A program made the position numbers and the translations under genes. Below, one piece after another: positions 31,519-39,884 of a DNA stretch of 40,126 bases. The notes beneath the pieces are model-generated. The model did no database searches. It saw only the letters and a program-made list of their open reading frames with translations, and was not told where the DNA came from. This DNA is from DATJHM01 sp035493895 (GTDB lineage Bacteria > Chloroflexota > Ktedonobacteria > Ktedonobacterales > Ktedonobacteraceae). Position 1 is the first letter of the stretch, and the number at the start of each line of letters is the position of its first letter. The DNA lies in NCBI GenBank assembly GCA_035493895.1, contig DATJHM010000098.1, forward strand, positions 1 through 40,126. The letters run 5' to 3'.

Positions 31519-32838
31519 CTACTTCTGTATCAGTGATTGATGCTCTTGCAAAAGCGCATCAAATTTCGGTTTCACCGTTGCCACGATTTGTTCAACGCTG
31601 TGCAATCCCAGGAAAATAGGATTGAACTCCTGCGTGAACATCACCTCCGTTTCCTGCCATGTCGTCGTCGTACGGTAAAATTGCCCTCTGGCATTGGGAA
31701 CAGATCCGTCAACGATTTTTTGAAAGATCTGAATATTTGCCTCTGGTGCATTTGGCTGGAGAAAGGCGCTCGTCGCCGAAGAGCGAGCGGGATAGGCACG
31801 CCCTACACCGGCAAGTTGTTTGAGCGACGCCGTACTGGTGATGAACTTGAGCGCCTGCCATGCCTGCTCGGGATACTGCGTGTGTGGCGAGATCCCAAAG
31901 CCAGAGCCCGATAAACGTGTGACGCTGCCCGCTTTCCCGGCTGGTATGGGGATGATATCCCACTTGAATTTGGCATTTGCCTGTATGTTGATTGCATCAT
32001 ATGGCGCTCCCATTACCATGCCGACATTGCCGGAGTAGAACTGCTCGGCTGCAAAAAGCGCGTTCGATAGATCGGTAATCGGGACCGCACATTTATCTTT
32101 GAGGATGAGATCCATGACAAAGTGGAGCGCCGCCAGCGCCTCTGGCGTGTCCAATGTGCTGGCGGTTTCGGCGGAATTCATATAGTCTGCACCGCCAGAC
32201 CAGAGCCAGGGCACGATTGCGTCAAAGCTGGGCGTGATCACGTAACCATATTGATGTTTCTTTGCATCGGTCAGCTTGAGCGCGGTCTCGCGAAATTCGT
32301 CCCACGTCATTGGTGTCGTTGGCGATGGTAGTGCGACGCCTTTCGCCTTGAAGAGATCGCGATTGTAGTAAAGGGCGATCGGGCCGATGTCGTAGGGCAA
32401 TGCATAGAGCTGATTTTTGAAGGACAGCATATTACGCATGGGCGGATAGAAATCATCAATATTGACACTCTTGTCTTTGTCAATGTCTGACTGAAGCGGC
32501 TGCAAGGCCTGACGCGCTGCGAAGGCTGGCATACGCAATCCTTGCATGCCAATAATATCTGCCTGCGTGTTGCTGGCAAGTTCTGTTTGGAGCTTGTCCC
32601 AGTAAGGGTCAAATGCGGATGTCTCCAGATTGACGGTAATGTTTGGATACGCTTTCTTCACGTTATCTGCCAGCGCCGCCCATGCAGCTTTTTCCTGCGG
32701 CGTCGAGACCCACATTGACCAGCGCAGTGTGACGGGACCATTGCTGCTGGCAGCCGTTCCTCCACAGGACGCAAGGGCGATCCCTCCCAGGGTTGCCATG
32801 CTGCTGGCAAGAAACGAACGACGAGATAATCGTTCCAT
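31519..32838 (-). CDS. Extracellular sugar-binding lipoprotein of the ABC importer (Tat-type signal)
   Basis: This 439-residue family-1 solute-binding protein captures the sugar outside the membrane and hands it to the MalF/MalG pair. Its N-terminus begins with a twin-arginine motif (SRRSFLA) followed by a hydrophobic stretch and a lipobox ending LASC, so it is probably exported by Tat and anchored as a lipoprotein. The mature part is rich in Trp/Tyr as usual for carbohydrate binding and contains NGPVTLRWSMW at its start and YNRDLF--KG (about residues 138-148), typical of the family. The ATG at 32838 follows AGAGGAGA; the longer GTG form is less likely. It is the third gene from the divergent promoter, after two enzymes. 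Confidence 0.9.
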   Translation of the reverse strand: MERLSRRSFLASSMATLGGIALASCGGTAASSNGPVTLRWSMWVSTPQEKAAWAALADNVKKAYPNITVNLETSAFDPYWDKLQTELASNTQADIIGMQGLRMPAFAARQALQPLQSDIDKDKSVNIDDFYPPMRNMLSFKNQLYALPYDIGPIALYYNRDLFKAKGVALPSPTTPMTWDEFRETALKLTDAKKHQYGYVITPSFDAIVPWLWSGGADYMNSAETASTLDTPEALAALHFVMDLILKDKCAVPITDLSNALFAAEQFYSGNVGMVMGAPYDAINIQANAKFKWDIIPIPAGKAGSVTRLSGSGFGISPHTQYPEQAWQALKFITSTASLKQLAGVGRAYPARSSATSAFLQPNAPEANIQIFQKIVDGSVPNARGQFYRTTTTWQETEVMFTQEFNPIFLGLHSVEQIVATVKPKFDALLQEHQSLIQK

Positions 32839-32940
32839 AGAAAATCTCCTCTGCTTCACTACTTGGCTTTCTCAACATTGAGATAGGTTGTTTATGTGGA
32901 CGATTTCTACAAAAAACTCACTGGGACAAACATTCGGTCT

Positions 32941-33930
32941 CTATTCTCCCGCCTGCAACGCGCGCGCTAAAATCTTTTCGGCCACTTCCATGGTTTTGAG
33001 GCAATCGCGAAATGGGGAAGTCGTGACTTCTTTTCCATATTTCAATGAGTCGATAAATTCACGACTTTTTGCCTGGAAGCCACCGTAAATATAAAACTGA
33101 TCTCCTCCCGCCTCTTCCTGGGCATGATAGACTTTGCCTTCGAGATCTCCATGTTTATAGAGGCGCGCCTCCCCCTCCACATCTGCATCGACAAAGATGC
33201 CGGGCGCATGCATCTGCACCCGAAATACGCGCTTGCCACTGCTCCAGCTATTGATCAAGTAGCCTGTCGAGCCATTATCAAAGTGGATTTGCGCTCCGAT
33301 CCAGTTAATATCAGGCACCCCGATGCGCTTGCAATGGCTTTCGATGGCCGTGACTTCTCCTCCACACATATAGCGCAGGGTATCGATCGCATGCGTGCAA
33401 TCGTCGAGCATATGATCGCGCGCGTTGAAAAAAGGCTCCTGCGAATATTTATAGAACTCGCAGACCGCATGCGTAATCGGACCCTGCTTGAGACACTCCT
33501 CATGCAATTTGACCAGCATGGGACTGCTCCGGCGCTGGTGGCTGACCTGCGTTATGACGCCCTTCTGCTCGGCCAGATGGCTCAAGAGTTGCGCCTGATG
33601 CCAGGTAATCCCCATCGGTTTTTCAATGTAAAGATTCTGTCCCTGCTGCAAACACCAGAGCCAGATATCGAACATGATATGCGGTTGACCGATTGCGTAG
33701 ACGCCATCTGGCGCGCACTCTTCGATCATGCGCTGGTAGCTGGTATAGCGATTCTGGATGTGATAGGTGTCAGCCGTCTCACGGAGCCGCTGCTCATCCA
33801 GATCGCAGATGCCAACGATCTCAACGTCGCTAAATGAGGTCAGGGAGGGATAGTGGACACGGTTGGCTAACTGGCCCGCGCCAATGACGGCGATGCGCAC
33901 TTTTTCTTTTACGGTAGACTGCTCGGACAT
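32941..33930 (-). CDS. Gfo/Idh/MocA-family sugar dehydrogenase
   Basis: This 329-residue protein has an N-terminal Rossmann domain with GAGQLANRVHYPSL (about 14-27) and the catalytic EKP motif in NLYIEKPMGIT, followed by the C-terminal mixed-sheet substrate domain. Members oxidise or epimerise sugars, inositols and glycosides with NAD(P). The DDCTHAIDTLRYMCGG segment carries the conserved aspartate/histidine of the active site. It lies between a TIM-barrel isomerase-like gene and the importer genes, so the pair probably process the imported sugar, for example by keto-sugar formation and isomerisation. ATG 33930 follows AAAGGAAAG. Confidence 0.88.
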   Translation of the reverse strand: MSEQSTVKEKVRIAVIGAGQLANRVHYPSLTSFSDVEIVGICDLDEQRLRETADTYHIQNRYTSYQRMIEECAPDGVYAIGQPHIMFDIWLWCLQQGQNLYIEKPMGITWHQAQLLSHLAEQKGVITQVSHQRRSSPMLVKLHEECLKQGPITHAVCEFYKYSQEPFFNARDHMLDDCTHAIDTLRYMCGGEVTAIESHCKRIGVPDINWIGAQIHFDNGSTGYLINSWSSGKRVFRVQMHAPGIFVDADVEGEARLYKHGDLEGKVYHAQEEAGGDQFYIYGGFQAKSREFIDSLKYGKEVTTSPFRDCLKTMEVAEKILARALQAGE

Positions 33931-34016
33931 ATATACTTTCCTTTCCACCTTGATAGGAAATAGAAACCATCGGAAAACGGCATAAGAGATCTATTTGTGC
34001 ATCACGACAAAGAAGC

Positions 34017-34808
34017 TTATGCAAAGAGGGATTTCGCGAACGCAATATCTTCGGCGATCAAACGATCCACCGCAGGCTCGTCGCTATATTCGGCGGTCAG
34101 GCAGATGGTGCCGCTATAGTTGCGCTGTTTCAACGCGGATGTGAACCGTTTCCAGGAGGCGAGCCCTTGCCGTCCGCTCGTCCAGTAGTGGTCATAGGCT
34201 GCAACTGATGCTTCGGGTCCATTTGTGCGTACCCAGAGAGCGTTCTTCAGGTTCACCATACACAGATGCGACCAGACAATATCGAGGGCCAGTTCGGGGA
34301 TCTCGCCATTCAGCGCGCAGTGCGCAGGATCGAGTACGGCTCCAATATGTTTGCGATCATACTTCTCGATAAGATGAAGGATGCCCATGGCATTGGCAAC
34401 GCAGCGTCCATTGTGGTTTTGTATGCCCAGCGTCACGCCATATTTATCCAGCAGTGGCACCAGCTCGTCAAACTCATGGCGCTGTTGCTCCTCGTATGCG
34501 ATATAGCTCATCTCTGTGGGGACATTCAGGCAGATGCGGATGGTGGGGATGTTCAACTCTGCACAGAGCGCGATCATGGCTTCGTTGGTCGGTCCGGCGA
34601 CACTGTTGATGGTCAGGCCGTAATCAGCTAAAATACGAACAGCCTCTGGGAGTGTGGTACGCATGCTTTCCGGTGTAACCTGATAGCCCGGTCTTACTGG
34701 CAGTTCAATTCCATTGAAGCCCAGCTTCTGCACGAACGCTCCCAACTGTGGCAGCGGGGTTTTCCAGGGTTTCGTAAAAACCGTAAATGTGATCTGTGAA
34801 GTGCTCAT
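34017..34808 (-). CDS. Sugar-phosphate isomerase/epimerase-like TIM-barrel protein
   Basis: This 263-residue protein is a xylose-isomerase-like (AP endonuclease 2 fold) barrel. The family has metal ligands in segments that here read NHNGR (about 134-138), LDPAHCALNG and CLTAEYS near the C-terminus, and the early FNGIELPVRPG (about 31-41). Such enzymes isomerise or epimerise keto-sugars and inosose derivatives. It is the first gene of the LacI-controlled operon, with the dehydrogenase and sugar importer following. The exact substrate cannot be named. The start ATG at 34808 has AGGAGAAACAGGT upstream. Confidence 0.87.
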   Translation of the reverse strand: MSTSQITFTVFTKPWKTPLPQLGAFVQKLGFNGIELPVRPGYQVTPESMRTTLPEAVRILADYGLTINSVAGPTNEAMIALCAELNIPTIRICLNVPTEMSYIAYEEQQRHEFDELVPLLDKYGVTLGIQNHNGRCVANAMGILHLIEKYDRKHIGAVLDPAHCALNGEIPELALDIVWSHLCMVNLKNALWVRTNGPEASVAAYDHYWTSGRQGLASWKRFTSALKQRNYSGTICLTAEYSDEPAVDRLIAEDIAFAKSLFA

Positions 34809-34949
34809 TACCTGTTTCTCCTCGTTCTATTCGCTAAACATCATCGTTGATTCTTATACAGGGGTTATAGCTCACACTCTTTCCATAGGCACTCGCTCCT
34901 GACTCTGTCAAAAAGAAACGGTTGACAACCAACCCGATCTGTAATAACC

Positions 34950-35047
34950 TTAGTGTAAGGTTACACTAAATCGATACACTTTTCAAGGCCAAAAGTGGCT
35001 AAATTATGCGCGTTATTATGGTTACTCAATATTAGTGTATCGATACA
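34950..35047. promoter_or_regulatory. LacI-type operator cluster in the divergent lacI / sugar-operon region
   Basis: TTAGTGTAA (34950-34958) and TTACACTAA (34961-34969) form an exact dyad. TCGATACACT (34971-34980) and AGTGTATCGA (35035-35044) are complementary half-sites, and TGTATCGATACA (35036-35047) is a perfect 12-bp palindrome. The shared core AGTGTATCGA suggests one regulator binding at two places about 65 bp apart, which could form a loop between the divergent genes. The adjacent LacI protein is the expected ligand. The remaining divergent DNA (34809-35063) holds no gene. Confidence 0.75.
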
Positions 35048-35063
35048 TCAAAGGGATAAGCAC

Positions 35064-36140
35064 ATGGTAAAAGAGAAAAAGAAGTCCTACCGCGAGGTGA
35101 CGATCCAGGATGTCGCGCGGCTGGCGGGCGTCTCACCGACAAGTGTTTCCAATGTCCTCAATGGGCGTTTTGAGCGCATGGGTGAGGAAACGGTCGAGCG
35201 TATCCAGCGTGCGATTAAGCAACTGGGATATACACCCAGTCTGGTGGCCCGCCAGTTAAAGACCGGCTACGTGCCCATTATCGGCCTCATCGTCCCTTCC
35301 GTAGCCAATCCTTTCTGGGGTGCCTTTGCCAGCGCCGCCGAAGAGACCGCTTTGCGGCATGGTTTTCGCGTCCTGTTATGCAATAGCGAGCGCAATCTGG
35401 CGCGTGAGCAATCCTATGCTGAGGATATGTGGGCTCAGGGGATTCGCGCAATTATTTTCGGCTCATCGTCACTTTCACTCACGCATCTGTTCGGTCTGGT
35501 CGAGCGCGGTTTACACACGATTACCTTCGATCGTCACACGCTTCAGGACGATCACTTCGACGTTGATAGTGTCAGCATCGACAACATGCTGGCGGGACGT
35601 CTGGCAACCGAGCATCTCATTACGTTGGGCCATCGACGTATCAGCCTGCTCTCCGGTCCTATCCGCACGGTCAGCCGCATTGATCGTCTGAAGGGCTATC
35701 GTGCCGCGCTCACCGACGCCGGGATTCCGGTTGATCCTCAATTGATCTGGGAAGCGACACCCGATTCGCCCTTTGGTGATATCGAGGGCGCAAGATTAGG
35801 ACGCATGGGCGCACGCGAGATGCTCAGCCTGGAAGATCCGCCCACCGCTATCATCGGCATCAACGATCTCTACGCGCTTGGTGCCTATGCGGGGGTGAGC
35901 GATGTCGGGCTCTCTATCCCATCCACCTGTTCCATCATTGGCTTCGACGACATCATGTTCGCCGAGATCGCGCAACCCCCGCTGACCGCGATTCGCCAAC
36001 CATTACAAGAAATGTTGCGTGTTGCTGTCGAGCGCCTGATCGAACGCCTCGAAAAAACCGATGATTCTGGGAGTACTGTCCACCACACGTTTACCCCCGA
36101 GCTGATCGTTCGTGGTTCAACGGGTCCCGCACCCTCGTAG
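35064..36140 (+). CDS. LacI-family transcriptional regulator
   Basis: This 358-residue protein has the LacI helix-turn-helix and hinge (VTIQDVARLAGVSPTSVSNVLN, residues 12-33, then YTPSLVARQLKTG) and a periplasmic-binding-protein-like sensor domain (about 70-345). It is divergent from the TIM-barrel/dehydrogenase/ABC operon and has palindromic operators in between, so it probably represses that operon and itself until an imported sugar or derivative binds. The ATG at 35064 has AAGGGAT upstream; the open frame to 34995 would run through the operator and is rejected. Confidence 0.92.
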   Translation: MVKEKKKSYREVTIQDVARLAGVSPTSVSNVLNGRFERMGEETVERIQRAIKQLGYTPSLVARQLKTGYVPIIGLIVPSVANPFWGAFASAAEETALRHGFRVLLCNSERNLAREQSYAEDMWAQGIRAIIFGSSSLSLTHLFGLVERGLHTITFDRHTLQDDHFDVDSVSIDNMLAGRLATEHLITLGHRRISLLSGPIRTVSRIDRLKGYRAALTDAGIPVDPQLIWEATPDSPFGDIEGARLGRMGAREMLSLEDPPTAIIGINDLYALGAYAGVSDVGLSIPSTCSIIGFDDIMFAEIAQPPLTAIRQPLQEMLRVAVERLIERLEKTDDSGSTVHHTFTPELIVRGSTGPAPS

Positions 36141-36161
36141 GAAATTGCGGCATCAGACATA

Positions 36162-36320
36162 CATAGAGGTGCTGCTTGTCCGCGCCCATAAACCCAGTAG
36201 TGGCACGGTGGAGTGCAACGGAACTGTGCCTGCGAACTCGTTCCACCCCACCATGCCCTAGAGACGAGAGGCCCAATACGATGGGGATGATTGGCGCTCA
36301 CTTCATGTCTATGGGCGGAG
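36162..36320. repeat. Composite repeat downstream of the LacI gene
   Basis: A decayed CATAGAGGTGCTGCTTGTCC terminus (36162) leads into the 65-bp CAGTAGTGGCACGGTGGAGT module (36193-36257), and TCACTTCATGTCTATGGGCG (about 36299-36318) closes the block, pairing with CGCCCATA at 36181. The same order is seen at 23418-23572. It separates the convergent LacI and HEAT-like lipoprotein genes and may help end transcription. Confidence 0.75.
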
Positions 36321-36440
36321 ATAAATCCTGTTGCTACACAAAGGAACAACATTATCGCCGGACGCTTTGCGTTCCACATAGCGTGCACCGGGAAGAGGGG
36401 CACGCAGAAAATAGGAGATCAGCGTCAATAAGCATGGGTA

Positions 36441-37562
36441 TTATCCATACCAATCATCGTAGTTTGTCCACCAGTCGATACCAAAGAGCGGCTCTGATCG
36501 GTCTAATGCAGCAAAACACTCCCGTATTTCCTGATCCGACAGGCGAAAATAATCCTTCCATACGCCCCTTATTTCTCTTCGCAAACCTTCATCTTTCTGC
36601 ATAGTCCAATAGAGCATATCGTATCGTTCATAAGCATTGAGATATCCTGCGGCAAGACTGAAGAGGGCCATGTATCGTCCGCGCTCAGAGAGCTTCACAT
36701 CATAGAATATCGAAAGATCTCCTCTTCTGCCTAAAGCATAGAACAGGGACGTCGGCGTATCAGAGTCATGCCCAATGCTGAATTGATGTTTGAGAGAGTT
36801 GATTCTCAAAAGAGCACTGCGGAGCACCTCTGTCATCTCTGGCGGCCCCCAATTTGCCAGAATTAAGGCTAAGAAAGCATAGTAGCGCTGATACCAGAAA
36901 TCTGCTTCTGGTATCAGTTGGCCTGAGTCATCAATATCATCCTGTAGATAGAACTCTTTTAACACCGAGATGGCTCGCTCATCTCGTTTAACGCCCATCA
37001 CGCAGGCGGCAGCGCAGCGTTCCAGGCGATGTGTGCTTTCCAGATAAGATGCAATGATATCCAGAGCATGTGGAAAAGAGCTGTAACCAAGCGCGAAAAT
37101 AGCAGTTAAGCGATCTATTCCCCCATCTTCATGCAGTGCGCGCAGAAGTGCCGCTTCTTCCAATCCTCCCCAGCGTTGTGCAAACCTCTGCACGTTTTCT
37201 CGCATGAAATCTCCATAGTATTTCTGCTTCTTTGCTGCTTCGTCTTCTGCTTCTTGCTTCTCATCGCGAGTATCGTCAGCAAAAGCATTCATCCAGGCAA
37301 AGGCCCTGCGAATGTGAGGAGGATAAGCCATCAATTCTTCCTCTCCTCCCCATAGGAGAGTGGGTCCAACTTGCTTATGCCAGAGGCTCATGGCTTCTTG
37401 CTCCTTTTCGTGGGTCTGACCCATTGGCGCATATTGTTCGATAAAGCGCAACACGCGTTGGACGGCATCTCCAGGACCACATCCGGCGCACAGCAGCAAG
37501 AGAAAGCAGAGTAGTGTAAGGGACATGCGTTCATGCGTGAGTTCTTTCACAAATTGTCGCAT
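36441..37562 (-). CDS. Putative lipoprotein with HEAT-like helical repeats
   Basis: This 373-residue protein starts with a signal peptide (MSLTLLCFLLLL) and a lipobox ending CAGC, so it is likely a lipid-anchored surface protein. The rest is strongly helical, with repeated units such as RLTAIFALGYSSFPHALDIIASYL and RLERCAAACVMGVKRDERAISVLKEF that resemble HEAT repeats. No catalytic motif is seen. It may be a protein-binding scaffold outside the membrane. A later ATG (37526) just before the signal peptide is the alternative start. It is a single gene with no functional link to its neighbours that I can see. Confidence 0.7.
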   Translation of the reverse strand: MRQFVKELTHERMSLTLLCFLLLLCAGCGPGDAVQRVLRFIEQYAPMGQTHEKEQEAMSLWHKQVGPTLLWGGEEELMAYPPHIRRAFAWMNAFADDTRDEKQEAEDEAAKKQKYYGDFMRENVQRFAQRWGGLEEAALLRALHEDGGIDRLTAIFALGYSSFPHALDIIASYLESTHRLERCAAACVMGVKRDERAISVLKEFYLQDDIDDSGQLIPEADFWYQRYYAFLALILANWGPPEMTEVLRSALLRINSLKHQFSIGHDSDTPTSLFYALGRRGDLSIFYDVKLSERGRYMALFSLAAGYLNAYERYDMLYWTMQKDEGLRREIRGVWKDYFRLSDQEIRECFAALDRSEPLFGIDWWTNYDDWYG

Positions 37563-37830
37563 TGAAGAACAATGGCGAGATTTAGATGGAACGAACGGGG
37601 GCTTACTCTTGCTAAGATCCGGTAAGGTTACTGGTAATTACTTTGTTCGTCATCTTTACACGTATTTCTAGTATAGAGAAAAGAAGCTTCTTGCGCAACT
37701 TGCTTCTTGTTGCTTGCAAGAAAAAATCATTTATAGAAGAATTGTCGTCCTTCTTCCACAACGACCCCACTTTTTGTGAGCTCCGTCGGCGCGCGCGTTT
37801 TAGATAGTACTGGCCAACCGTATTTAAGTA
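37563..37830. other. AT-rich divergent region before the ArsR gene
   Basis: No gene is supported. A minus-strand frame at 37612-37899 lacks any recognisable feature and would overlap the ArsR promoter. A CTTGCGCAA/TTGCTTGCAAG near-dyad lies at about 37691-37721. Confidence 0.35.
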
Positions 37831-37859
37831 TTGACTTGATAAACCCAATGGTTTATAAT
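37831..37859 (+). promoter_or_regulatory. Promoter with embedded operator for the ArsR gene; leaderless start
   Basis: TTGACT (37831-37836) and TATAAT (37854-37859) are 17 bp apart. ATAAACC (37839-37845) and GGTTTAT (37850-37856) form an exact dyad around CAAT between the two boxes, an ideal place for repression. The favoured ATG (37866) lies six bases after the -10 box, so the mRNA would have no 5' leader. Confidence 0.75.
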
Positions 37860-37865
37860 GTGTCC

Positions 37866-38204
37866 ATGGATATGTTTGTTGCGCTCTCCGATCCGACACG
37901 ACGGGCCATTTTAGAACTCCTTGCCAACTGCGGCGAACTCACAGCCACAGACATCTACGGGCACTTTCCTGTCAGCCCACAGGCGGTCTCGCAGCACCTC
38001 AAGGCCTTACGCGAGGCCAAACTGGTGGTGATGGAAAAACGCGCGCAGAAGCACCTGTACCGCCTCAATCCACAAACACTGTCTCAATTTGAAACATGGG
38101 TTCAGCAGACGAGACAGAGGTGGGAAGAGCGTTTTGAGGCACTAGATAAAGTGCTCGAACGGGAAAAACAGAAACGCGTGAAGGACGAACCAGAAAGCAG
38201 GTGA
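37866..38204 (+). CDS. ArsR/SdpR-type winged-helix repressor
   Basis: This 112-residue ArsR-type regulator has FVALSDPTRRAILELLANCGEL at its start, the helix-turn-helix PVSPQAVSQHLKALREAKLV, and a wing with RLNPQTL. There are no metal-binding cysteines in the recognition helix, so it belongs to the non-metal branch that is usually linked to an AHSA1/SRPBCC partner. Such a partner follows at 38594. The gene probably represses its own promoter. An ATG at 37848 is in frame but lies within the promoter, so the leaderless ATG at 37866 is preferred. Confidence 0.88.
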   Translation: MDMFVALSDPTRRAILELLANCGELTATDIYGHFPVSPQAVSQHLKALREAKLVVMEKRAQKHLYRLNPQTLSQFETWVQQTRQRWEERFEALDKVLEREKQKRVKDEPESR

Positions 38205-38232
38205 GAGGATGAATATGCATACGGAGGACCCC

Positions 38233-38563
38233 ATGAGAAAAGTTCTTCTTTATTCTCTCAAACAGGGAAGAAAAGCTTGCGTGGGAGAATACAGAGTTGC
38301 TCGTGGTGAAAAGTGATGACGATCTGGTTGAAGTAGTACAAAAGATCAAGCAGCAGCCCGGAAAAGACCTGGGTGTGCCTGGCGGCATCCACACCGCGCA
38401 AACGTTTGTGCGGCTCGGCTTGATTGATGAATATGTGCTCATGGTTCATCCTGTCGTCATCGGCCAGGGGCAACGTGTGTTTACCACGAAGGTCAATCTG
38501 GAGAGGGTTCGCGTGAAGACATACAAGTCTGGCGTCATGCGCGTGTGTTACCGGCCACGCTAA
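38233..38563 (+). pseudogene. Decayed DHFR/RibD-C-like gene (internal deletion and frameshift)
   Basis: An ATG with GGAGG upstream starts MRKVLLYSL, the normal first strand of DHFR-like (RibD C-terminal) proteins, but the frame then reads through unrelated residues and stops after about 27 codons. In another frame WENTELLVVK at 38282 resumes the family sequence and continues with QQPGKDLGVPGGIHTAQTFVR to the normal C-terminus at 38563. Roughly half of the usual protein (about 180 residues) is missing between the two parts. The result is a gene remnant with an internal deletion and a +1 frame change. An intact relative lies at 39116, so the pair was probably a duplicated set. Confidence 0.8.
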
Positions 38564-38593
38564 ATAGTGAAGTTTGAAAGGAAGCAACGAGAA

Positions 38594-39085
38594 ATGGCAG
38601 GCAAGAACAAAACAATCGTTACCGCAGAACCGGGGAAACAGGAAATGATCATCACGCGCGAATTCGACGCGCCGCGCGAGCTGGTGTTTCAAGCGTTTAC
38701 CGATCCAGAGCTTGTCCCGCAATGGTGGGGGCCGAGACGTCTTTCAACCCTGGTTGATAAGATGGACGTGCGATCTGGTGGCCTGTGGCGCTTTATCAAT
38801 CAAGACCCTGACGGCAACGAATACGGCTTTCACGGCGTGTATCACGAAGTCCGCGCGCCCGAACGCATCATCGACACCTTTGAGTTTGAGGGATTGCCGG
38901 AAGCAGGACACGTGGCTCTCGAAACGCTCACCCTGGAAGCCTTGCCCGGCGGCAGGACCAGGCTTACCGCTCAATCCGTCTTCCAGTCGGTTGCCGACCG
39001 TGATGGTGCACTCCAGAGCGGCCTGGAAGAAGGACTCAACGATTCTTACGCGCGCCTCACAGAACTGCTGGAAACGATGGAGTAG
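38594..39085 (+). CDS. SRPBCC / AHSA1-domain protein
   Basis: This 163-residue protein is a START/Bet v1-like (AHSA1) domain: FDAPRELVFQAFTDPELVPQWWGPRRL at residues 22-48 and YHEVRAPERIIDTFEFEG in the middle are typical, with TRLTAQSVF leading to the C-terminal helix. The fold makes a deep hydrophobic pocket for an unknown small ligand. ArsR-type repressors are often encoded next to such a protein. It follows the decayed DHFR-like gene and precedes an intact one. The ATG at 38594 is preceded by GAAAGGAAGC at somewhat long spacing. Confidence 0.88.
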   Translation: MAGKNKTIVTAEPGKQEMIITREFDAPRELVFQAFTDPELVPQWWGPRRLSTLVDKMDVRSGGLWRFINQDPDGNEYGFHGVYHEVRAPERIIDTFEFEGLPEAGHVALETLTLEALPGGRTRLTAQSVFQSVADRDGALQSGLEEGLNDSYARLTELLETME

Positions 39086-39115
39086 CAGAGCATTCACAAA
39101 GATTGGAGAAATGCC

Positions 39116-39721
39116 ATGGGAAAAGTGACGTGTGGTCTTTCGGTCTCGCTCGACGGCTTTATCGCCGATAAAAATGATGATGTCTCAGAAGTCTTCGCCT
39201 GGATGGGACGCGCGATGGAACATTTCTATGAGGTCATAGGCGATCAACTCAACGAGGGCGGCGTCGTGATTATGGGACACCGAAGCTTTCAGCAGATTGA
39301 TAATGAGCAGGGGTGGATCATGCCTGATGGCACCCCTCTTCCCGGCCCGGTGATTGTCTTGCAATCGCAAGCTCGCGAACCCCTGAAACAGGGCCAGACG
39401 CAGTATTACTTTGTCACCGAGGGTATCGAGAGCGCGATTGCCAAAGCCAGGGAGCTTGCAGGCGAGAAAACTATTGCCCTGCACGGGGCCAGCGCGGTCC
39501 AACAGGCGCTTTCGGCGGGCCTGCTCGACGAAATCAATATGAGCGTGGCCCATGTCCTGCTGGGTGAGGGCGTGCGCCTCTTCGATCACCTTGGCCCAAA
39601 GCCGATTCACCTGGAACCTATTCGCACGCTTGAGACGCCGGGCGCGACCCATCTCTCGTTTCGCGTGGTGAAGGAAGGCTGGCTTCGTCTCTCTGAGAAT
39701 GGAAAGGAGAAAACACGATGA
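39116..39721 (+). CDS. DHFR-like (RibD C-terminal domain) reductase
   Basis: This 201-residue protein begins KVTCGLSVSLDGFIA, the conserved start of the RibD-C/DHFR-like family, and carries GGVVIMGHRSF, ALHGASAVQQAL (the cofactor-binding glycine-containing loop) and ISMSVAHVLLGEGVRLF-like sequence in the last third. The family binds NADPH and reduces pterin- or pyrimidine-like substrates; for this branch the substrate is unknown. It is the last gene of the ArsR-AHSA1 cluster, with GGAGAAATGCC upstream of the ATG and 30 bp after the AHSA1 stop, so it is probably co-transcribed. Confidence 0.85.
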   Translation: MGKVTCGLSVSLDGFIADKNDDVSEVFAWMGRAMEHFYEVIGDQLNEGGVVIMGHRSFQQIDNEQGWIMPDGTPLPGPVIVLQSQAREPLKQGQTQYYFVTEGIESAIAKARELAGEKTIALHGASAVQQALSAGLLDEINMSVAHVLLGEGVRLFDHLGPKPIHLEPIRTLETPGATHLSFRVVKEGWLRLSENGKEKTR

Positions 39722-39755
39722 TAGATGACTCCACCCATATTCAGGCAAAGACGCA

Positions 39756-39884
39756 ATGAGCAAGAATGGCAAGATTATTACTGGCCATTGGAAGAAATCT
39801 GCTGATGGCTCCAGGTGGGAGCACGACTTCGATGTTTCCTATACCAGGCTGAACCAGGGCTGGCCGCAAGGAGGGATTTTATGA
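39756..39884 (+). pseudogene. Short frame, possible remnant of a SnoaL/DUF4440-like gene
   Basis: A 42-codon frame (ATG 39756, TGA 39882-39884) contains GKIITGHWKKSADG and RWEHDFDV, a pattern similar to the C-terminal strands of SnoaL-like/DUF4440 proteins, which normally have about 130 residues. Its stop overlaps the transposase ATG. It may be the surviving tail of a gene disrupted when the downstream element inserted, or a small unrelated ORF. The similarity is slight. Confidence 0.35.
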
